64,000 bases of DNA, taken from contig NZ_WJYA01000004.1 of the NCBI RefSeq assembly GCF_009709615.1, forward strand, positions 62,001 to 126,000, written 5' to 3'. This document shows positions 34,756-45,191 of this stretch, in pieces. Position numbers and translations under genes: made by a program. Within the stretch, counting starts at the first letter, position 1, and every line of letters starts with the position of its first letter. The DNA comes from Winogradskyella ouciana. Lineage in GTDB: Bacteria > Bacteroidota > Bacteroidia > Flavobacteriales > Flavobacteriaceae. The notes beneath the pieces were generated by a model. That model had not been told where the DNA came from, did no database searches, and saw only the letters and a list, made by a program, of their open reading frames with translations.

Positions 34756-35460
34756 TTAATTACCAGCTTGGGCACGTGCATCTTCTATCATATCCTCATT
34801 GGGTAAAATAGCAATATTTACACGTCTGTTTTTAGATCTGCCCTCAGCTGTACTATTATCGTGCATAGGCTGACTCTCACCGAACCAATTGGTGGTAAAT
34901 CGCCCAGAACTTAATCCTTTACCCTGTAAATAATTGGTAACCGCGTAAGCTCTATTTTTTGATAAAGTCATGTTGTAATCTTCACTACCAACACTGTCTG
35001 TATGACCTACGACTAAAATATTAGTGTCTGGATATTCTGAAAGCACACCAGCAAGCTTGTTTAAGGTGGTTTGCGATTGTTGATTAATATTGTACTTATC
35101 TGTTGCAAAATATACACCACTGGTTTCATCAAATGTTACCACTATTCCGTCATCCACACGTTCTACAACGGCTCCAGGAATTTCATTTTCAATTTCTTGC
35201 GCCTGCTCATCCATTTTCTTTCCAATTAGTACGCCAGCAGTTCCGCCAACTACTCCGCCAATAACTGCACCTAGTTCACCATTACCTCCTTTGCCGACAT
35301 TATTGCCAATAATGGCTCCAATAATAGCTCCACCAGTAGCACCGATAACAGCGCCTTTTTGTTTATTGTTGGCATTGTCTATGGCCTTACAATTTGTAAA
35401 TAAGATTAGCATTAGTGATAATGCTATTGTCATATAAGATTTATATTTTTTAAGTATCAT
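34756..35460 (-). CDS. OmpA-family lipoprotein with glycine-zipper
   Basis: The 234-residue protein has a lipobox (LFTNCKAI). A glycine-zipper membrane segment follows (GAVIGATGGAIIGAIIGNN, GGVVGGTAGVLIG; about 35-75), then a C-terminal OmpA domain (LAGVLSEYPDTNILVVGHTDSVG, NRAYAVTNYLQGKG, GRSKNRRVNIAI) that binds peptidoglycan. It anchors the outer membrane to the cell wall. It is the second gene of a lipocalin-OmpA pair, 4 bases apart. Confidence 0.93.
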   Translation of the reverse strand: MILKKYKSYMTIALSLMLILFTNCKAIDNANNKQKGAVIGATGGAIIGAIIGNNVGKGGNGELGAVIGGVVGGTAGVLIGKKMDEQAQEIENEIPGAVVERVDDGIVVTFDETSGVYFATDKYNINQQSQTTLNKLAGVLSEYPDTNILVVGHTDSVGSEDYNMTLSKNRAYAVTNYLQGKGLSSGRFTTNWFGESQPMHDNSTAEGRSKNRRVNIAILPNEDMIEDARAQAGN

Positions 35461-35464
35461 AGTT

Positions 35465-35935
35465 TTAAAGTTTTTTAAAATTCATGGTTATGGTAACTGG
35501 CTTTCCGTCTAGATTTGCTATTTGCTGCCATTGCATATCAGTATCGGATAGCGCAGTAAGTTGAAGCCTAAATCCTGTATTTGTTTCGGATTTGCCTTTG
35601 CTATTGGTAGGCTTTAATAAAAAATGGTACAAGCCAGATGTTTCATCGATTTCATCAATAGTAAATACAAAATAACGTTGGTCTTGGTCACAGCCTGTAC
35701 CAGACAATGTATAGTTACCTGTGTTATTGTTTGGGATAAACTGCCATGTACTTTTCTCAAAACAATCCTTGTTGGCGTCGTTTAAAAGGCTCACTTTTAT
35801 GTCGCCAATTGCTGAGGTAGATATACTATTCAACGTCCAATTTCCTTTGATGGTTTTTTTGGATTCTCGCACCGTTTTAGATGCGCCACATGATAAAAAC
35901 CCGATGGTTATAAATAATATCAATATTTTTTTCAT
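35465..35935 (-). CDS. Lipocalin-like lipoprotein
   Basis: The 156-residue protein has a lipobox (GFLSCGAS), then a lipocalin-like barrel: KGNWTLNSIS opening, CFEKSTWQF and MQWQQIANLDGKPVTITMNF closing. Paired cysteines (NDANKDC, SGTGCDQDQ) may form a disulphide. Such proteins pair with OmpA-like lipoproteins in flavobacteria; ligand is unknown. Confidence 0.82.
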   Translation of the reverse strand: MKKILILFITIGFLSCGASKTVRESKKTIKGNWTLNSISTSAIGDIKVSLLNDANKDCFEKSTWQFIPNNNTGNYTLSGTGCDQDQRYFVFTIDEIDETSGLYHFLLKPTNSKGKSETNTGFRLQLTALSDTDMQWQQIANLDGKPVTITMNFKKL

Positions 35936-36040
35936 AATTGTTTTATTTAGTCATCTCAATATACAAGTAGAAAAAGCGAGTCTATATTTCTATCCGATAA
36001 AATATTGCCCCATTTAGAAAGTTATGTGTATGGATTACAA

Positions 36041-36079
36041 AAAAAAAACCGCCGAGTACATGTACCCAGCGGCTTTAAG
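36041..36079 (-). terminator. Intrinsic terminator after the first MG2/plug gene
   Basis: On the minus strand GCCGCTGGGTAC and GTACTCGGCGGT pair (with G-T wobbles), then nine T. Confidence 0.65.
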
Positions 36080-36101
36080 CGTTAATGCTTTAAAGTATAA
36101 T

Positions 36102-38483
36102 TTAGTTGATCGAAATCGATTTTTCTTCAAAAATAAACGAACCGTCGTTTGCTATTCCCTCTATAAATAATGTAATAGGAACTTCTGGCTGAGCTATTTT
36201 TAATGTAACATTTCCATTGGCATCTGTTGTAAGCTCAGGCTTCCAATCTATAGTACCATAACCTTTAAAGAAATCATCGTTGTAATATTTATAATTAGGC
36301 ACATAGAATTTCTTCTTTGTACTGAATGCCAATGGCAATTCATAATCTTGTGTAGTCTTTACATTGTTACTAGGTCTATTTTTAAAATCTGTATAAATTT
36401 TAACAATTCCGCCAGAACTATTCGATGTTCTACTAATATCACGTCTATCAACTTCGACGAAATCCACATAGAGCAACGGCAGATTATCAATTATAGATCT
36501 GTCGAGCACACGCATATCGTCCAAGAATATTACAGGTACACCGCCAGAAAACGTTGTTATGGTAGTGGTTCCATTTACGGTTCTTTTTGTCAAACCTGCC
36601 CTGAATACAAGGAAGTCGGCAATTGATTGAAACTGAATTACGTCATCCTCATCTACAACATGCACTCTACCACTGCGTCCTTGACTTAATTCTCGGGTTC
36701 TTAATTCTTTTCTTCCTGCTTTAGTTTTTACAAGGACTTCATCTAATTGTTGTGTTTCATTTAAGTTTAAAAATGAAATATTTGTATTTGTCAATCCTGC
36801 ATAGGTTTCATAGTCCCACTTAGGTTTTATAATCCCAGCATTAGTTTGAAATGATGGAATTTTGCTAGGAAACGATTGCAGATAGAGCTTCGCAGGTTCT
36901 AATTCGTTATTTTTATTAACCTTAGATAAATAAAGCTTATCATCTTCGTTTAAGAAAACATTTTCTACTGTAAAAGCTTTGCTTATATCATTATCAACCT
37001 CATAAAATTGTGGATCTTGATTGGATACAGCATGCACCAAATAGGTTTCCTCTTTGTCTCTTGACTGAGCATTAATATTGGCTCTTAAAGTTATACCTTG
37101 CTCAAACGTATGAGTAAGACCAGGATTAGGCGCAAAAATTGTATTCCAATCGTAGCTGCTCCAACCTTGCGTGATCAATAAATTATCTAGCGCTACTTTC
37201 TTTTCTTCAGTGATATCTGAAAAATAATACTTAGCATTTTCAACTACACCATTTACATATGGTTGAAGATAGGTATAAGATAAAATATTGTGATGTCTGT
37301 AATAAGATGATGTTTCTTGTGGCAAAACAGAAACGCTCATATTATTTATAAGCAAAGGGTTAACTTGCTTAAAGTTGAGTTTCATTGTTATAGAATCATT
37401 AGCCTTAACAGCCGAGAGCTCGTTAGAAGCAATAATATCTATACCATTGTAGTTAAAAAATAAGCGTTCTATAATTGGCTCATTATTTTCATTGAATAGT
37501 GTAAGAACATTTACGCCAGCCGCAATATTATCTAGCTCAAAAGCTTTCATAATAGTTAAATCCTCATTAAATACAATTTCAGTAACATCGATATTATCTC
37601 CATTATGAATTGTCATTTGATATGGCTTTCCTTTAACCAAATCTAAACTTTCCTTGTTGGTCATAAGTGCCACAATAGCTTTATTTCTATGCTTAACAAG
37701 AGATAGCGTCACACCAAGAGGTTCAACTTGCTCGTTAAAATCAAAACTATAATCTTTGTTTAAGTATTTAATATTTACCTTATAGGATTTACCTATTTCG
37801 GCTAAAAGCGGAAACTTTCCGATACCCAATTCATTCACGGCAAATTCAGTTATCAGGTTGTTGTCTTGGTCAACAACTTGACCTTTTACGGATTGTACAC
37901 CATAACCTTTATAGTCTTTTAAAACCACACCTACATTGTTAACAACACCATTTAGCAAATGTCCACCTTCTGGTAAGAATTGGGCATCAATAGAATTTTT
38001 AACCGACTCAGTTATAATGGTCTTTTCTGTTTTAGGGTCTATAACTTTAACAGACTCTACAAAATAGTTTTGCTCGTTAAAGTTTTTCATCCAGTTTGTG
38101 TAAGCCTTAAAAGTGTAATAGCCAGAGCTAAAGCTTGAATCAATTTTAATGATGTTAGCCGCAACACCATTTTCTACTTTGAGAAGTTTTTGTTTTAAGA
38201 CGTTGTTATTTTCATCTTCAATACTTACATAAAGATTTGTAGTAACCTTAGATGGTTTTTTATCTTTTTTGTCGAGGACATAAGCAGTGAATCCAATAGC
38301 TTCTCCCTTAATATAAGCAGACTTATTAAGATGTACATATACAACTTCTCTTGCATCCGAGGTATAATCTTGGTACTGGGTTACAATTTCTTTAGCCTTG
38401 TCTTGGGCACTTAAAGATAAACTGCTGAGAAAAATTAATAGAATAAATAGTTTTGAAATACGAAATCGAGTAGAGTTTTTCAT
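36102..38483 (-). CDS. MG2-domain/TonB-plug-like secreted protein A
   Basis: The 793-residue protein has a signal peptide (SSLSLSAQ). The N-terminus resembles an alpha-2-macroglobulin MG2 domain (REVVYVHLNKSAYIKGE, IGFTAYVLDKKD), then several beta-sandwich modules. A TonB-plug-like segment lies near 600-700 (FLVFRAGLTKRTVNGT, VPVIFLDDMRVLDRSIID), with no barrel after it. It ends EGIANDGSFIFEEKSISIN. It is a close paralogue of the next gene upstream (38651-41059) with extended near-identity in the N-terminus. Function is unknown; likely an outer-membrane partner of a TonB-linked system. Confidence 0.82.
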   Translation of the reverse strand: MKNSTRFRISKLFILLIFLSSLSLSAQDKAKEIVTQYQDYTSDAREVVYVHLNKSAYIKGEAIGFTAYVLDKKDKKPSKVTTNLYVSIEDENNNVLKQKLLKVENGVAANIIKIDSSFSSGYYTFKAYTNWMKNFNEQNYFVESVKVIDPKTEKTIITESVKNSIDAQFLPEGGHLLNGVVNNVGVVLKDYKGYGVQSVKGQVVDQDNNLITEFAVNELGIGKFPLLAEIGKSYKVNIKYLNKDYSFDFNEQVEPLGVTLSLVKHRNKAIVALMTNKESLDLVKGKPYQMTIHNGDNIDVTEIVFNEDLTIMKAFELDNIAAGVNVLTLFNENNEPIIERLFFNYNGIDIIASNELSAVKANDSITMKLNFKQVNPLLINNMSVSVLPQETSSYYRHHNILSYTYLQPYVNGVVENAKYYFSDITEEKKVALDNLLITQGWSSYDWNTIFAPNPGLTHTFEQGITLRANINAQSRDKEETYLVHAVSNQDPQFYEVDNDISKAFTVENVFLNEDDKLYLSKVNKNNELEPAKLYLQSFPSKIPSFQTNAGIIKPKWDYETYAGLTNTNISFLNLNETQQLDEVLVKTKAGRKELRTRELSQGRSGRVHVVDEDDVIQFQSIADFLVFRAGLTKRTVNGTTTITTFSGGVPVIFLDDMRVLDRSIIDNLPLLYVDFVEVDRRDISRTSNSSGGIVKIYTDFKNRPSNNVKTTQDYELPLAFSTKKKFYVPNYKYYNDDFFKGYGTIDWKPELTTDANGNVTLKIAQPEVPITLFIEGIANDGSFIFEEKSISIN

Positions 38484-38593
38484 AACGCGATGGTTTTAGA
38501 GATTAATAATTTATAGCTTGTAAGAAACCCCTCAATTTTAATACCAAACTTTAATAATATTTAAGTAAAACCTAAATTTATTTGAAAAATAAT

Positions 38594-38630
38594 TAAAAAA
38601 ACCTGCTAAATTTTAAATATTTAACAGGTT
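38594..38630 (-). terminator. Intrinsic terminator after the second MG2/plug gene
   Basis: AACCTGTTAAAT and ATTTAGCAGGTT (one wobble) are followed on the minus strand by seven T. Confidence 0.75.
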
Positions 38631-38650
38631 AAAGCAGAGGTTCTAAGGTG

Positions 38651-41059
38651 TTAATTAAGAGAAATGGCTTTCTCCTCAAAAATAAATGAGCCATCGTTAG
38701 CAATGCCTTCTATAAATAATTTTATGTTCCCTCTTGGTTTAACTATTTTAAAACTAGCTATGCCCTTTTCATCAATTTTTACTTTTGGTTCCCAACCAAT
38801 AACACCATAACCTTTATAAAAATCGCTAAAGTATGATTGGTATTTAGGGACATAGAATTTTTTCTCTGCGCTAAACGATAGTGGTAACTTAAAATCTTGT
38901 ACGGTATCTTGGTTGTTGGTACTTTTAGAGCCTTTTGTGCTAGAGTAAATTTTAATTACACCTCTTGCACCTCTTGCTCCCTCACCAATCCCTTGTCTGT
39001 TAATTTCAATATAACCGACGTTGGTCAGTGAATATTGATAAAATATTTGTGTATCAGCAATATACATTCCGTCTAAGAAAAACTCAGGACCCACGCGTGA
39101 ACCATTAGGAGTTCTATCTGCAAAATACATTCGGTCTTCTACCGCAAATTCACCTTGATTATCAATAACATTAAAACCTTTTGAAACTAGAAATTGGCCA
39201 AGCGTGTTAAACAATAGCCTGTCTTCTTCTTCTATAACGGAAATCTTACCAAATTTATGCTTTCCAAATTCGCGCATTTTTGTACGCTTTCTATCTAATT
39301 CACTTTGCACTACAACCTCATTAAGTGCTTGGACTTCATCAAAATTAAATTCTTTAAATACATTGGGCTTTATATTGGCCTCTATTTTATAATCGTGTTT
39401 AGGGTTTAATGTTCTAGAATCCGTAGTTAATCTCGGGATTGCACTTGGAAAACTCTGAAAATATAATGAAGCTGGTAATAAACCGTTAACCTTTGTCATC
39501 TTGGAGACATAAATCTTATCAGAGCCAACAGGGAAAAGGTTGTCTATTAAAAAACTATTTTCACCTTCAGAAAGCGAAAAAATTCTTGGTTCCTCATCAG
39601 CAACGGCATGCATTAAAAATGAGTTGTCGTCATTATCACTTATGTCGCTAGCGAGATTTGCCTTTAACCTTATGCCTTGCTCAAAAGTATGTGTTTGGTT
39701 TGGAGCGTTCTGAAAAATGGTGTTCCAGTCATAACTACTCCAACCTTGGGTAAGTAATAAGTTGTCTAATTCGTATTGCTTTTTGGCATCAACATCTGTA
39801 AAATAGTACTTTGCTTGCTCTATATAACCTCTTAAATAAGGTTGTAGATACGTGTAAGACACAATATTGTTATGCCTATTATAAGATTTTGTCTCTTCTG
39901 GCAAAACAGATACACTCAAGGAGTTTATAGTTTCTGAATTAATACCCTTAAAGCCTAAGTTAACTGTAACTGTATCTCTTTTTCTAGACGCAGAAACATC
40001 ATTGGTCTTTAACACATCTATACCATTATGATTAAAGAATAAACGCTCAGCAATTGGTTTGTCTTCTCCATTAAATAGTGTTAGGATATTTACACCTGTT
40101 GCTGTATTACTGTAATCAATGGCTTTGGTAACAACGGTTTCATCAGTAAAATAGATGTCCATGATGTCATAGTTATCACCATTATGAGCCATTAGGGTAT
40201 ATCGGTTGCCTTTTATGTTTTCTAAAGTTTCATCATTGGTAATTAATGAGACAAACACTTTAGATTTTAGGCTTTTTAAGGACATAATAATACCTCTTGG
40301 TTCAACATTCTGATCAAGGTTGACCGTAAAATCTTTGTTGGCGCTCGTAATATTAACCTTATAGGTTTCATTTGTACTTGGTAACAATTGAAATTTACCA
40401 ATACCAAACTGATTGGTTTCGAATGTTGATAATATTTGATTGTCACTATCTATGACTTCACCTTTAGCATTGGGAATTCCAAAACCAAGATTGTCCTTTA
40501 TAACAACTCCTACATTATTAATAACACCACTAAGTAAATGTCCACTTTCTGGTAAAAACTGAGCATCAACCGTATTTTCTATACGTTCTTCCTCTATATA
40601 TTCCTCAGTTTCTGGATTAATGATTCTTACAGATTCTACATAGTGATTTTGCTCGTTAAAATTCAGCATCCAATTGGTATATGCTTTTACATTATAATAA
40701 CCAGAAGAAAAAAGTGAATCAACCTCAAACGAATTAGAAGCTACGCCATCATCTACGCGTATAAGCTTTTGTTTAATTACATTTTTATTTTCATCCTCAA
40801 TACTCACATACAGATTAGTGGTAAGTAGTGATGGCTTTTTATCTTTTTTATCCATCACATATGCTGTAAAACCTATGGACTCACCTTTAATGTAAGTAGA
40901 TTTGTTAAGGTGCATATAAACGACTTCACGAGCTGCTTCAGTATAGTCTTCATAAGCCTCTAAAACTTCTGAATCTTCTTGTGCGCTGATTGACAGTCCA
41001 AAGAACAAGAGAAGTAAAAAAATAGTTTTAGAGAGAGGAAGTGAGTTAATTGCTTTCAT
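38651..41059 (-). CDS. MG2-domain/TonB-plug-like secreted protein B
   Basis: The 802-residue protein is a tandem paralogue of the gene at 36102-38483. It shares REVVYMHLNKSTYIKGES, IGFTAYVMDKKDKKPS, DNLLLTQGWSSYDWNTIF and EGIANDGSFIFEEKAISLN. A plug-like segment (FLVSKGFNVIDNQGEFAVED, GPEFFLDGMYIADTQIF) diverges from its sister, suggesting ligand or partner change. Each copy has its own terminator, so they are separate transcripts or a weakly coupled pair. Duplication is direct from the alignment; function is unknown. Confidence 0.82.
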   Translation of the reverse strand: MKAINSLPLSKTIFLLLLFFGLSISAQEDSEVLEAYEDYTEAAREVVYMHLNKSTYIKGESIGFTAYVMDKKDKKPSLLTTNLYVSIEDENKNVIKQKLIRVDDGVASNSFEVDSLFSSGYYNVKAYTNWMLNFNEQNHYVESVRIINPETEEYIEEERIENTVDAQFLPESGHLLSGVINNVGVVIKDNLGFGIPNAKGEVIDSDNQILSTFETNQFGIGKFQLLPSTNETYKVNITSANKDFTVNLDQNVEPRGIIMSLKSLKSKVFVSLITNDETLENIKGNRYTLMAHNGDNYDIMDIYFTDETVVTKAIDYSNTATGVNILTLFNGEDKPIAERLFFNHNGIDVLKTNDVSASRKRDTVTVNLGFKGINSETINSLSVSVLPEETKSYNRHNNIVSYTYLQPYLRGYIEQAKYYFTDVDAKKQYELDNLLLTQGWSSYDWNTIFQNAPNQTHTFEQGIRLKANLASDISDNDDNSFLMHAVADEEPRIFSLSEGENSFLIDNLFPVGSDKIYVSKMTKVNGLLPASLYFQSFPSAIPRLTTDSRTLNPKHDYKIEANIKPNVFKEFNFDEVQALNEVVVQSELDRKRTKMREFGKHKFGKISVIEEEDRLLFNTLGQFLVSKGFNVIDNQGEFAVEDRMYFADRTPNGSRVGPEFFLDGMYIADTQIFYQYSLTNVGYIEINRQGIGEGARGARGVIKIYSSTKGSKSTNNQDTVQDFKLPLSFSAEKKFYVPKYQSYFSDFYKGYGVIGWEPKVKIDEKGIASFKIVKPRGNIKLFIEGIANDGSFIFEEKAISLN

Positions 41060-41196
41060 AACTGTTGATTTTTAATATAAATTTATCAAAAACCACGTCA
41101 ACAAGAAACAATTTTAACGCGAGTTTAGTAAAGAATAGTAAAGTTTTACGTTATTCTCCGTAAAAATTCAAACCAGTGTAATCAGATATTAAAAGA

Positions 41197-43263
41197 CTAG
41201 CTAATCTTCAACCCATTTGAAACCCCTTCAATACTAGGATTAACAAAAACCAGACTACCGTTTTCATCTTCAGTCATTAAAATCATACCTTGACTCTCAA
41301 CACCTCGAAGTGCTCTTGGTGCCAAATTCACCAAAACAGTAACACGTTTACCAATCACCTCTTCTGGTGAAAAACTTTCTGCAATACCAGAAACTATGGT
41401 ACGTGTATCTATGCCAGTATCTACTTTTAAAACTAAAAGCTTTTTTGTTTTGGGCATTTTCTCAGCTTCTAAAATAGTACCAACACGCAAATCTAGTTTA
41501 GAAAAATCATCAAACGTAATTTCATCTTTTTGAGGTTCTACCGTTTTGTTGGCCGCTTCGTTTGCTTTTCTATTAGCTTCTAACTTATCGAGTTGTTTCT
41601 GTATTTCAGAATCTTCAATTTTTGAAAAAAGTAACTCTGGTTTTCCTGTTTTTATGGTATGTTCAGCAGGGAGTAAGATATCTTTTGTTGGAACGTTGTC
41701 CCAAGTAGGCTCTTCGTCAAGTTTAGAATGACCAAGAATTGACTTTAATTTTGTTGAGGTAAACGGTAAAAACGGCTCGCATAAAACTGCTAAGGCAGAG
41801 GCAATCTGTAGAGCCACAAACATTACTGTTTTTGTACGCGCTTCATCAGTTTTTATAGTTTTCCATGGCTCTTCATCAGCTAAGTATTTGTTACCAAGTC
41901 GTGCCAAGTTCATTAGCTCTTGACTCCCTTCTCTAAAACGGTAGCGCTCTATTGAACTAGCAATTACTGCTGGATAGGCCTTTACAGCTGCTAAAGTTTC
42001 TTCGTCAATTTCAGAATATTCAGAAGGTGTAGGAATAACACCGTCGTAATACTTGTTAGTTAAAACCACTACACGATTAATGAAATTACCGAAAATGGCA
42101 ACTAGTTCATTATTGTTTCTGGCCTGAAAATCCTTCCAAGTAAAATCGTTATCCTTAGTTTCTGGTGCATTTGCAGTTAGAGCATATCGCAATACGTCTT
42201 GTTGATTAGGAAAATCCTCTAAATAATCTGGTAACCAAACCGCCCAGTTTTTTGAGGTTGAAAGCTTATTACCTTCGAGATTCAAAAATTCGTTGGCAGG
42301 CACATTTTCTGGTAGTATGTAAGATCCTTCAGCTTTGAGCATTGATGGAAAAATAATACAGTGAAAAACAATATTATCCTTACCGATAAAGTGTACTAAA
42401 GTTGTGTCCTCATTCTTCCAGTAATCTTCCCAGTTTTTTCCTTCGCGTTCCGCCCATTCTTTGGTTGCGGATATGTAACCAATAGGTGCATCAAACCAAA
42501 CGTAAAGGACTTTGCCTTCACCACCTTCAACAGGCACAGGGATTCCCCAATCTAAATCTCTCGTTACCGCTCTTGGGCGCAAACCATCATCTACCCAAGA
42601 TTTAACCTGGCCATAGACATTTGGTTTCCAATCTTTTTTATGACCTTTTAGAATCCACTCTTTTAAAAAGTCTTCGTGCTTGTTTAGTGGTAGAAACCAA
42701 TGTTTGGTTTCTTTTAAAGTAGGTTTATTTCCTGTTATGGCTGATTTTGGATTTATTAAATCCGTAGCGTTAAGGCTAGTACCACAATTTTCACACTGAT
42801 CACCATAAGCTTCTTCATTACCGCATTTAGGGCAAGTACCTGTCACAAAACGATCTGCTAAAAACTGGTTAGCTTCAGCATCGTAAAGCTGCTCTGATAC
42901 CTCTTCTACAAACTCGTTTTTATCATATAGAGTTTTAAAGAACTCAGACGCTGTTTCGTGATGGATTTTAGCTGAAGTACGTGAATAATTATCGAACGTA
43001 ATTCCAAATTCCTCAAATGAGGATTTAATAATCTCATGATATTTATCTACGATATCCTGAGGCGAAACACCTTCTTTTTTAGCTTTTATAGTAATCGGAA
43101 CTCCATGCTCATCGCTTCCGCAAATAAAAGCCACATCATTACCTGTTAGCCTTAAATATCTAGCATATATATCTGCTGGCACATAAACACCTGCTAAATG
43201 ACCAATATGTATTGGGCCGTTAGTGTATGGTAATGCAGCAGTTATGGTATATCTTTTAGACAT
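41197..43263 (-). CDS. metG: Methionyl-tRNA synthetase
   Basis: The class I synthetase has the HIGH motif ([11 protein letters not shown]), a four-Cys zinc knob ([18 protein letters not shown]), the KMSKS loop as NKLSTSK, and a C-terminal tRNA-binding OB domain ([29 protein letters not shown]). It charges tRNA-Met. The Met at 43261-43263 ([13 protein letters not shown]) is used: 22 upstream residues are unlike the family, and a -7 element at 43286-43293 would lie inside the longer reading. The result is 688 residues, normal for the class with C-terminal TRBD. Confidence 0.97.
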   Translation of the reverse strand: MSKRYTITAALPYTNGPIHIGHLAGVYVPADIYARYLRLTGNDVAFICGSDEHGVPITIKAKKEGVSPQDIVDKYHEIIKSSFEEFGITFDNYSRTSAKIHHETASEFFKTLYDKNEFVEEVSEQLYDAEANQFLADRFVTGTCPKCGNEEAYGDQCENCGTSLNATDLINPKSAITGNKPTLKETKHWFLPLNKHEDFLKEWILKGHKKDWKPNVYGQVKSWVDDGLRPRAVTRDLDWGIPVPVEGGEGKVLYVWFDAPIGYISATKEWAEREGKNWEDYWKNEDTTLVHFIGKDNIVFHCIIFPSMLKAEGSYILPENVPANEFLNLEGNKLSTSKNWAVWLPDYLEDFPNQQDVLRYALTANAPETKDNDFTWKDFQARNNNELVAIFGNFINRVVVLTNKYYDGVIPTPSEYSEIDEETLAAVKAYPAVIASSIERYRFREGSQELMNLARLGNKYLADEEPWKTIKTDEARTKTVMFVALQIASALAVLCEPFLPFTSTKLKSILGHSKLDEEPTWDNVPTKDILLPAEHTIKTGKPELLFSKIEDSEIQKQLDKLEANRKANEAANKTVEPQKDEITFDDFSKLDLRVGTILEAEKMPKTKKLLVLKVDTGIDTRTIVSGIAESFSPEEVIGKRVTVLVNLAPRALRGVESQGMILMTEDENGSLVFVNPSIEGVSNGLKIS

Positions 43264-43285
43264 AAAGGATGGTTTTTTCAAGCTA

Positions 43286-43293
43286 CAAAAGTA
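43286..43293 (-). promoter_or_regulatory. -7 element for metG
   Basis: TACTTTTG on the minus strand fits TAnnTTTG and lies 23 bases before the metG start. Confidence 0.4.
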
Positions 43294-43347
43294 CACATTA
43301 TAAAGTCGAATTAGAAAAAAAATGTACATTTACAAAAAGCAGTTTTT

Positions 43348-44370
43348 ATGATTTTGAGACGCACTATTTTACTCCTCTGTATGGCCATTATATTAGGAAT
43401 GGGCAATTATGCCTTTGCTCAAAATGATAATGATAAATCTTCTGACATGATAACCGAATTGATTAGACCTCCATACTTAAAAGCAGGTGACACCGTAGCT
43501 ATTGTTGCTCCATCAGGAATTTTAAAAAACCGAGAGCGCGAAGTACAACAAGCCGTTGATTTATTAAAAAGTTGGGGTTTACATAGTGTAGTAGGAAAAC
43601 ATGTCTTTAGCAAAGCAGATCATTTTGCCGGCACTGATGATGAGCGTTGTGAAGATTTACAACGCGCCATGGACGACCCTAAAATCAGTGCCATTTGGTG
43701 TGCAAGAGGTGGTTATGGAACCGTGCGTATTTTAGATAAATTAAATTATTCCAAGTTTAAGAAAAACCCTAAATGGGTGATTGGGTACAGTGATATTACA
43801 GCATTGCACAATCAATTACATAATGAGGGATATGAGTCGATCCATGCGCTTATGTGCGTTAGCCTGACTAAGGATTTAGAGGATGTAAAGAGCTCAATAG
43901 AAACATTTAAATCTGCTTTGTTTGGCAATCCCACCAATTACACATTAGAGGGTTCAGAATACAATAGGAACGGTGAAGCCTCAGGTCAGATAGTCGGCGG
44001 AAACCTTACCATATTACATACCATGTTGGGTTCTAAGGAAAGTATTGATACATCAGGGAAAATTTTATTTATTGAAGAAATTGGTGAATACAAATATCAT
44101 ATCGACCGCATGTTACAAAGCATGAAACGTGCTGGCTATTTTGATAACCTAAAGGGATTAGTGGTAGGTGATATGTCTAAGCTAAGAAAAAACACCACGC
44201 TATGGGGAACTTCAGTAGAACAACTTGTCTTAGATGCCTTAAAGGAATATGATTTCCCAATTGCCTTTAATATGCCTGCTGGACATGAGAAAGACAATAG
44301 AGCCTTGGTTTTAGGAAGAACAGTTGAGTTGAAGGTAGATAAAAAGGAAAGCACTTTAACTTTTGAATAA
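43348..44370 (+). CDS. LD-carboxypeptidase (S66 family), secreted
   Basis: The 340-residue protein has a signal peptide (GNYAFAQ). The S66 fold is shown by LKAGDTVAIVAPSG, the nucleophile region IWCARGGYGTVRIL, WVIGYSDITALHN and the late charged active-site strand GQIVGGNLTIL with MPAGHEKDN. LD-carboxypeptidases trim the L,D bond of muramoyl tetrapeptides in peptidoglycan recycling. Having a signal peptide places it in the periplasm. It is followed by yraN. Confidence 0.88.
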   Translation: MILRRTILLLCMAIILGMGNYAFAQNDNDKSSDMITELIRPPYLKAGDTVAIVAPSGILKNREREVQQAVDLLKSWGLHSVVGKHVFSKADHFAGTDDERCEDLQRAMDDPKISAIWCARGGYGTVRILDKLNYSKFKKNPKWVIGYSDITALHNQLHNEGYESIHALMCVSLTKDLEDVKSSIETFKSALFGNPTNYTLEGSEYNRNGEASGQIVGGNLTILHTMLGSKESIDTSGKILFIEEIGEYKYHIDRMLQSMKRAGYFDNLKGLVVGDMSKLRKNTTLWGTSVEQLVLDALKEYDFPIAFNMPAGHEKDNRALVLGRTVELKVDKKESTLTFE

Positions 44371-44418
44371 ATTTCTTAGCCTTATTGAAAAATTTCACAA
44401 TCATTCAAATATAAATAC

Positions 44419-44778
44419 TTGGCACAGCATTACGAACTTGGCAAAAAAGGAGAGCAACTAGCCGTAAATTATCTAGCTAATAACAACTATGAAATTGTTG
44501 AGCGCAACTACAGGTTTGACAAAGCTGAAGTAGATATTATTGCTCAAAAAGGTGATATCCTAGCCATAATTGAGGTGAAAACACGTTCTACCATAGATTT
44601 TGGAAATCCGCAAGACTTTGTAAAACCTAAGCAAATTAAAAACTTGGTGAAAGCGGTACATGAATACGTCACCGAAAACGACCTAGATGTAGAAGTCCGT
44701 TTTGATATTATTGCAATACTAAAAGAAAAGAAGGGGTTTAAAATAGAACATTTAGAAAATGCATTCTATCATTTTTAG
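44419..44778 (+). CDS. yraN: YraN family endonuclease-like protein
   Basis: The 119-residue protein is a UPF0102 member with the restriction-endonuclease-like core: GKKGEQLAVNYLANNNYEIVERNYRF, DIIAQKGDILAIIEVKTRS and DFVKPKQIKNLVKA. It starts with TTG (44419-44421), since no better start is near. It is usually a conserved single-copy gene of uncertain function near cell-wall and recombination genes. The stop overlaps the convergent gene. Confidence 0.92.
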   Translation: MAQHYELGKKGEQLAVNYLANNNYEIVERNYRFDKAEVDIIAQKGDILAIIEVKTRSTIDFGNPQDFVKPKQIKNLVKAVHEYVTENDLDVEVRFDIIAILKEKKGFKIEHLENAFYHF

Positions 44779-45113
44779 AGGCAAATGTTAGTGACCACAA
44801 TAAAGAGGCTATAAAAAAGAACATTTACAACCTTGTCTTTAGTTCTTAATTTCAAAAATCTTTTAAACTCTTTCTTTAGTACATTAAAAGATAATAGAAC
44901 ACCTGTAAAAACTACTCCTAATCCAATAAACCAATATAATGATTCTGGATAGGGTAAGGTTGCGCTAGTAACAAAAAAAAGTATCAGTAAACCTCCTGTA
45001 ATTAAAAGGCGTTTTTCATTGACATCATCTAAATTATTTCTCAGTACAATGGTTCTGATTTTTGAAACAATCAGAGCAATAATAGCTGTCAAAAATACTA
45101 TGGTAAACGTCAT
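44775..45113 (-). CDS. Small membrane protein, 112 aa
   Basis: The protein has three or four hydrophobic helices (FTIVFLTAIIALIVSKI, LLITGGLLILFFVTSA, YWFIGLGVVFTGVLLSF, VLFYSLFIVVTNICL) with basic loops. I recognise no family. It is convergent with yraN with a 4-base overlap, and no operon partner is visible. Confidence 0.65.
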   Translation of the reverse strand: MTFTIVFLTAIIALIVSKIRTIVLRNNLDDVNEKRLLITGGLLILFFVTSATLPYPESLYWFIGLGVVFTGVLLSFNVLKKEFKRFLKLRTKDKVVNVLFYSLFIVVTNICL

Positions 45114-45191
45114 TTCTTTTTCAAATTTATTTTAATTAAAAATAATTATTCTTTTAAAGAATAATAAAGATTGAGAGGGTTAACTACTAAA

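Noticed and set aside
43264..43329. Longer N-terminus of methionyl-tRNA synthetase
   Set aside because: The 22 extra residues are hydrophobic and unlike the family, and a -7 element overlaps them.
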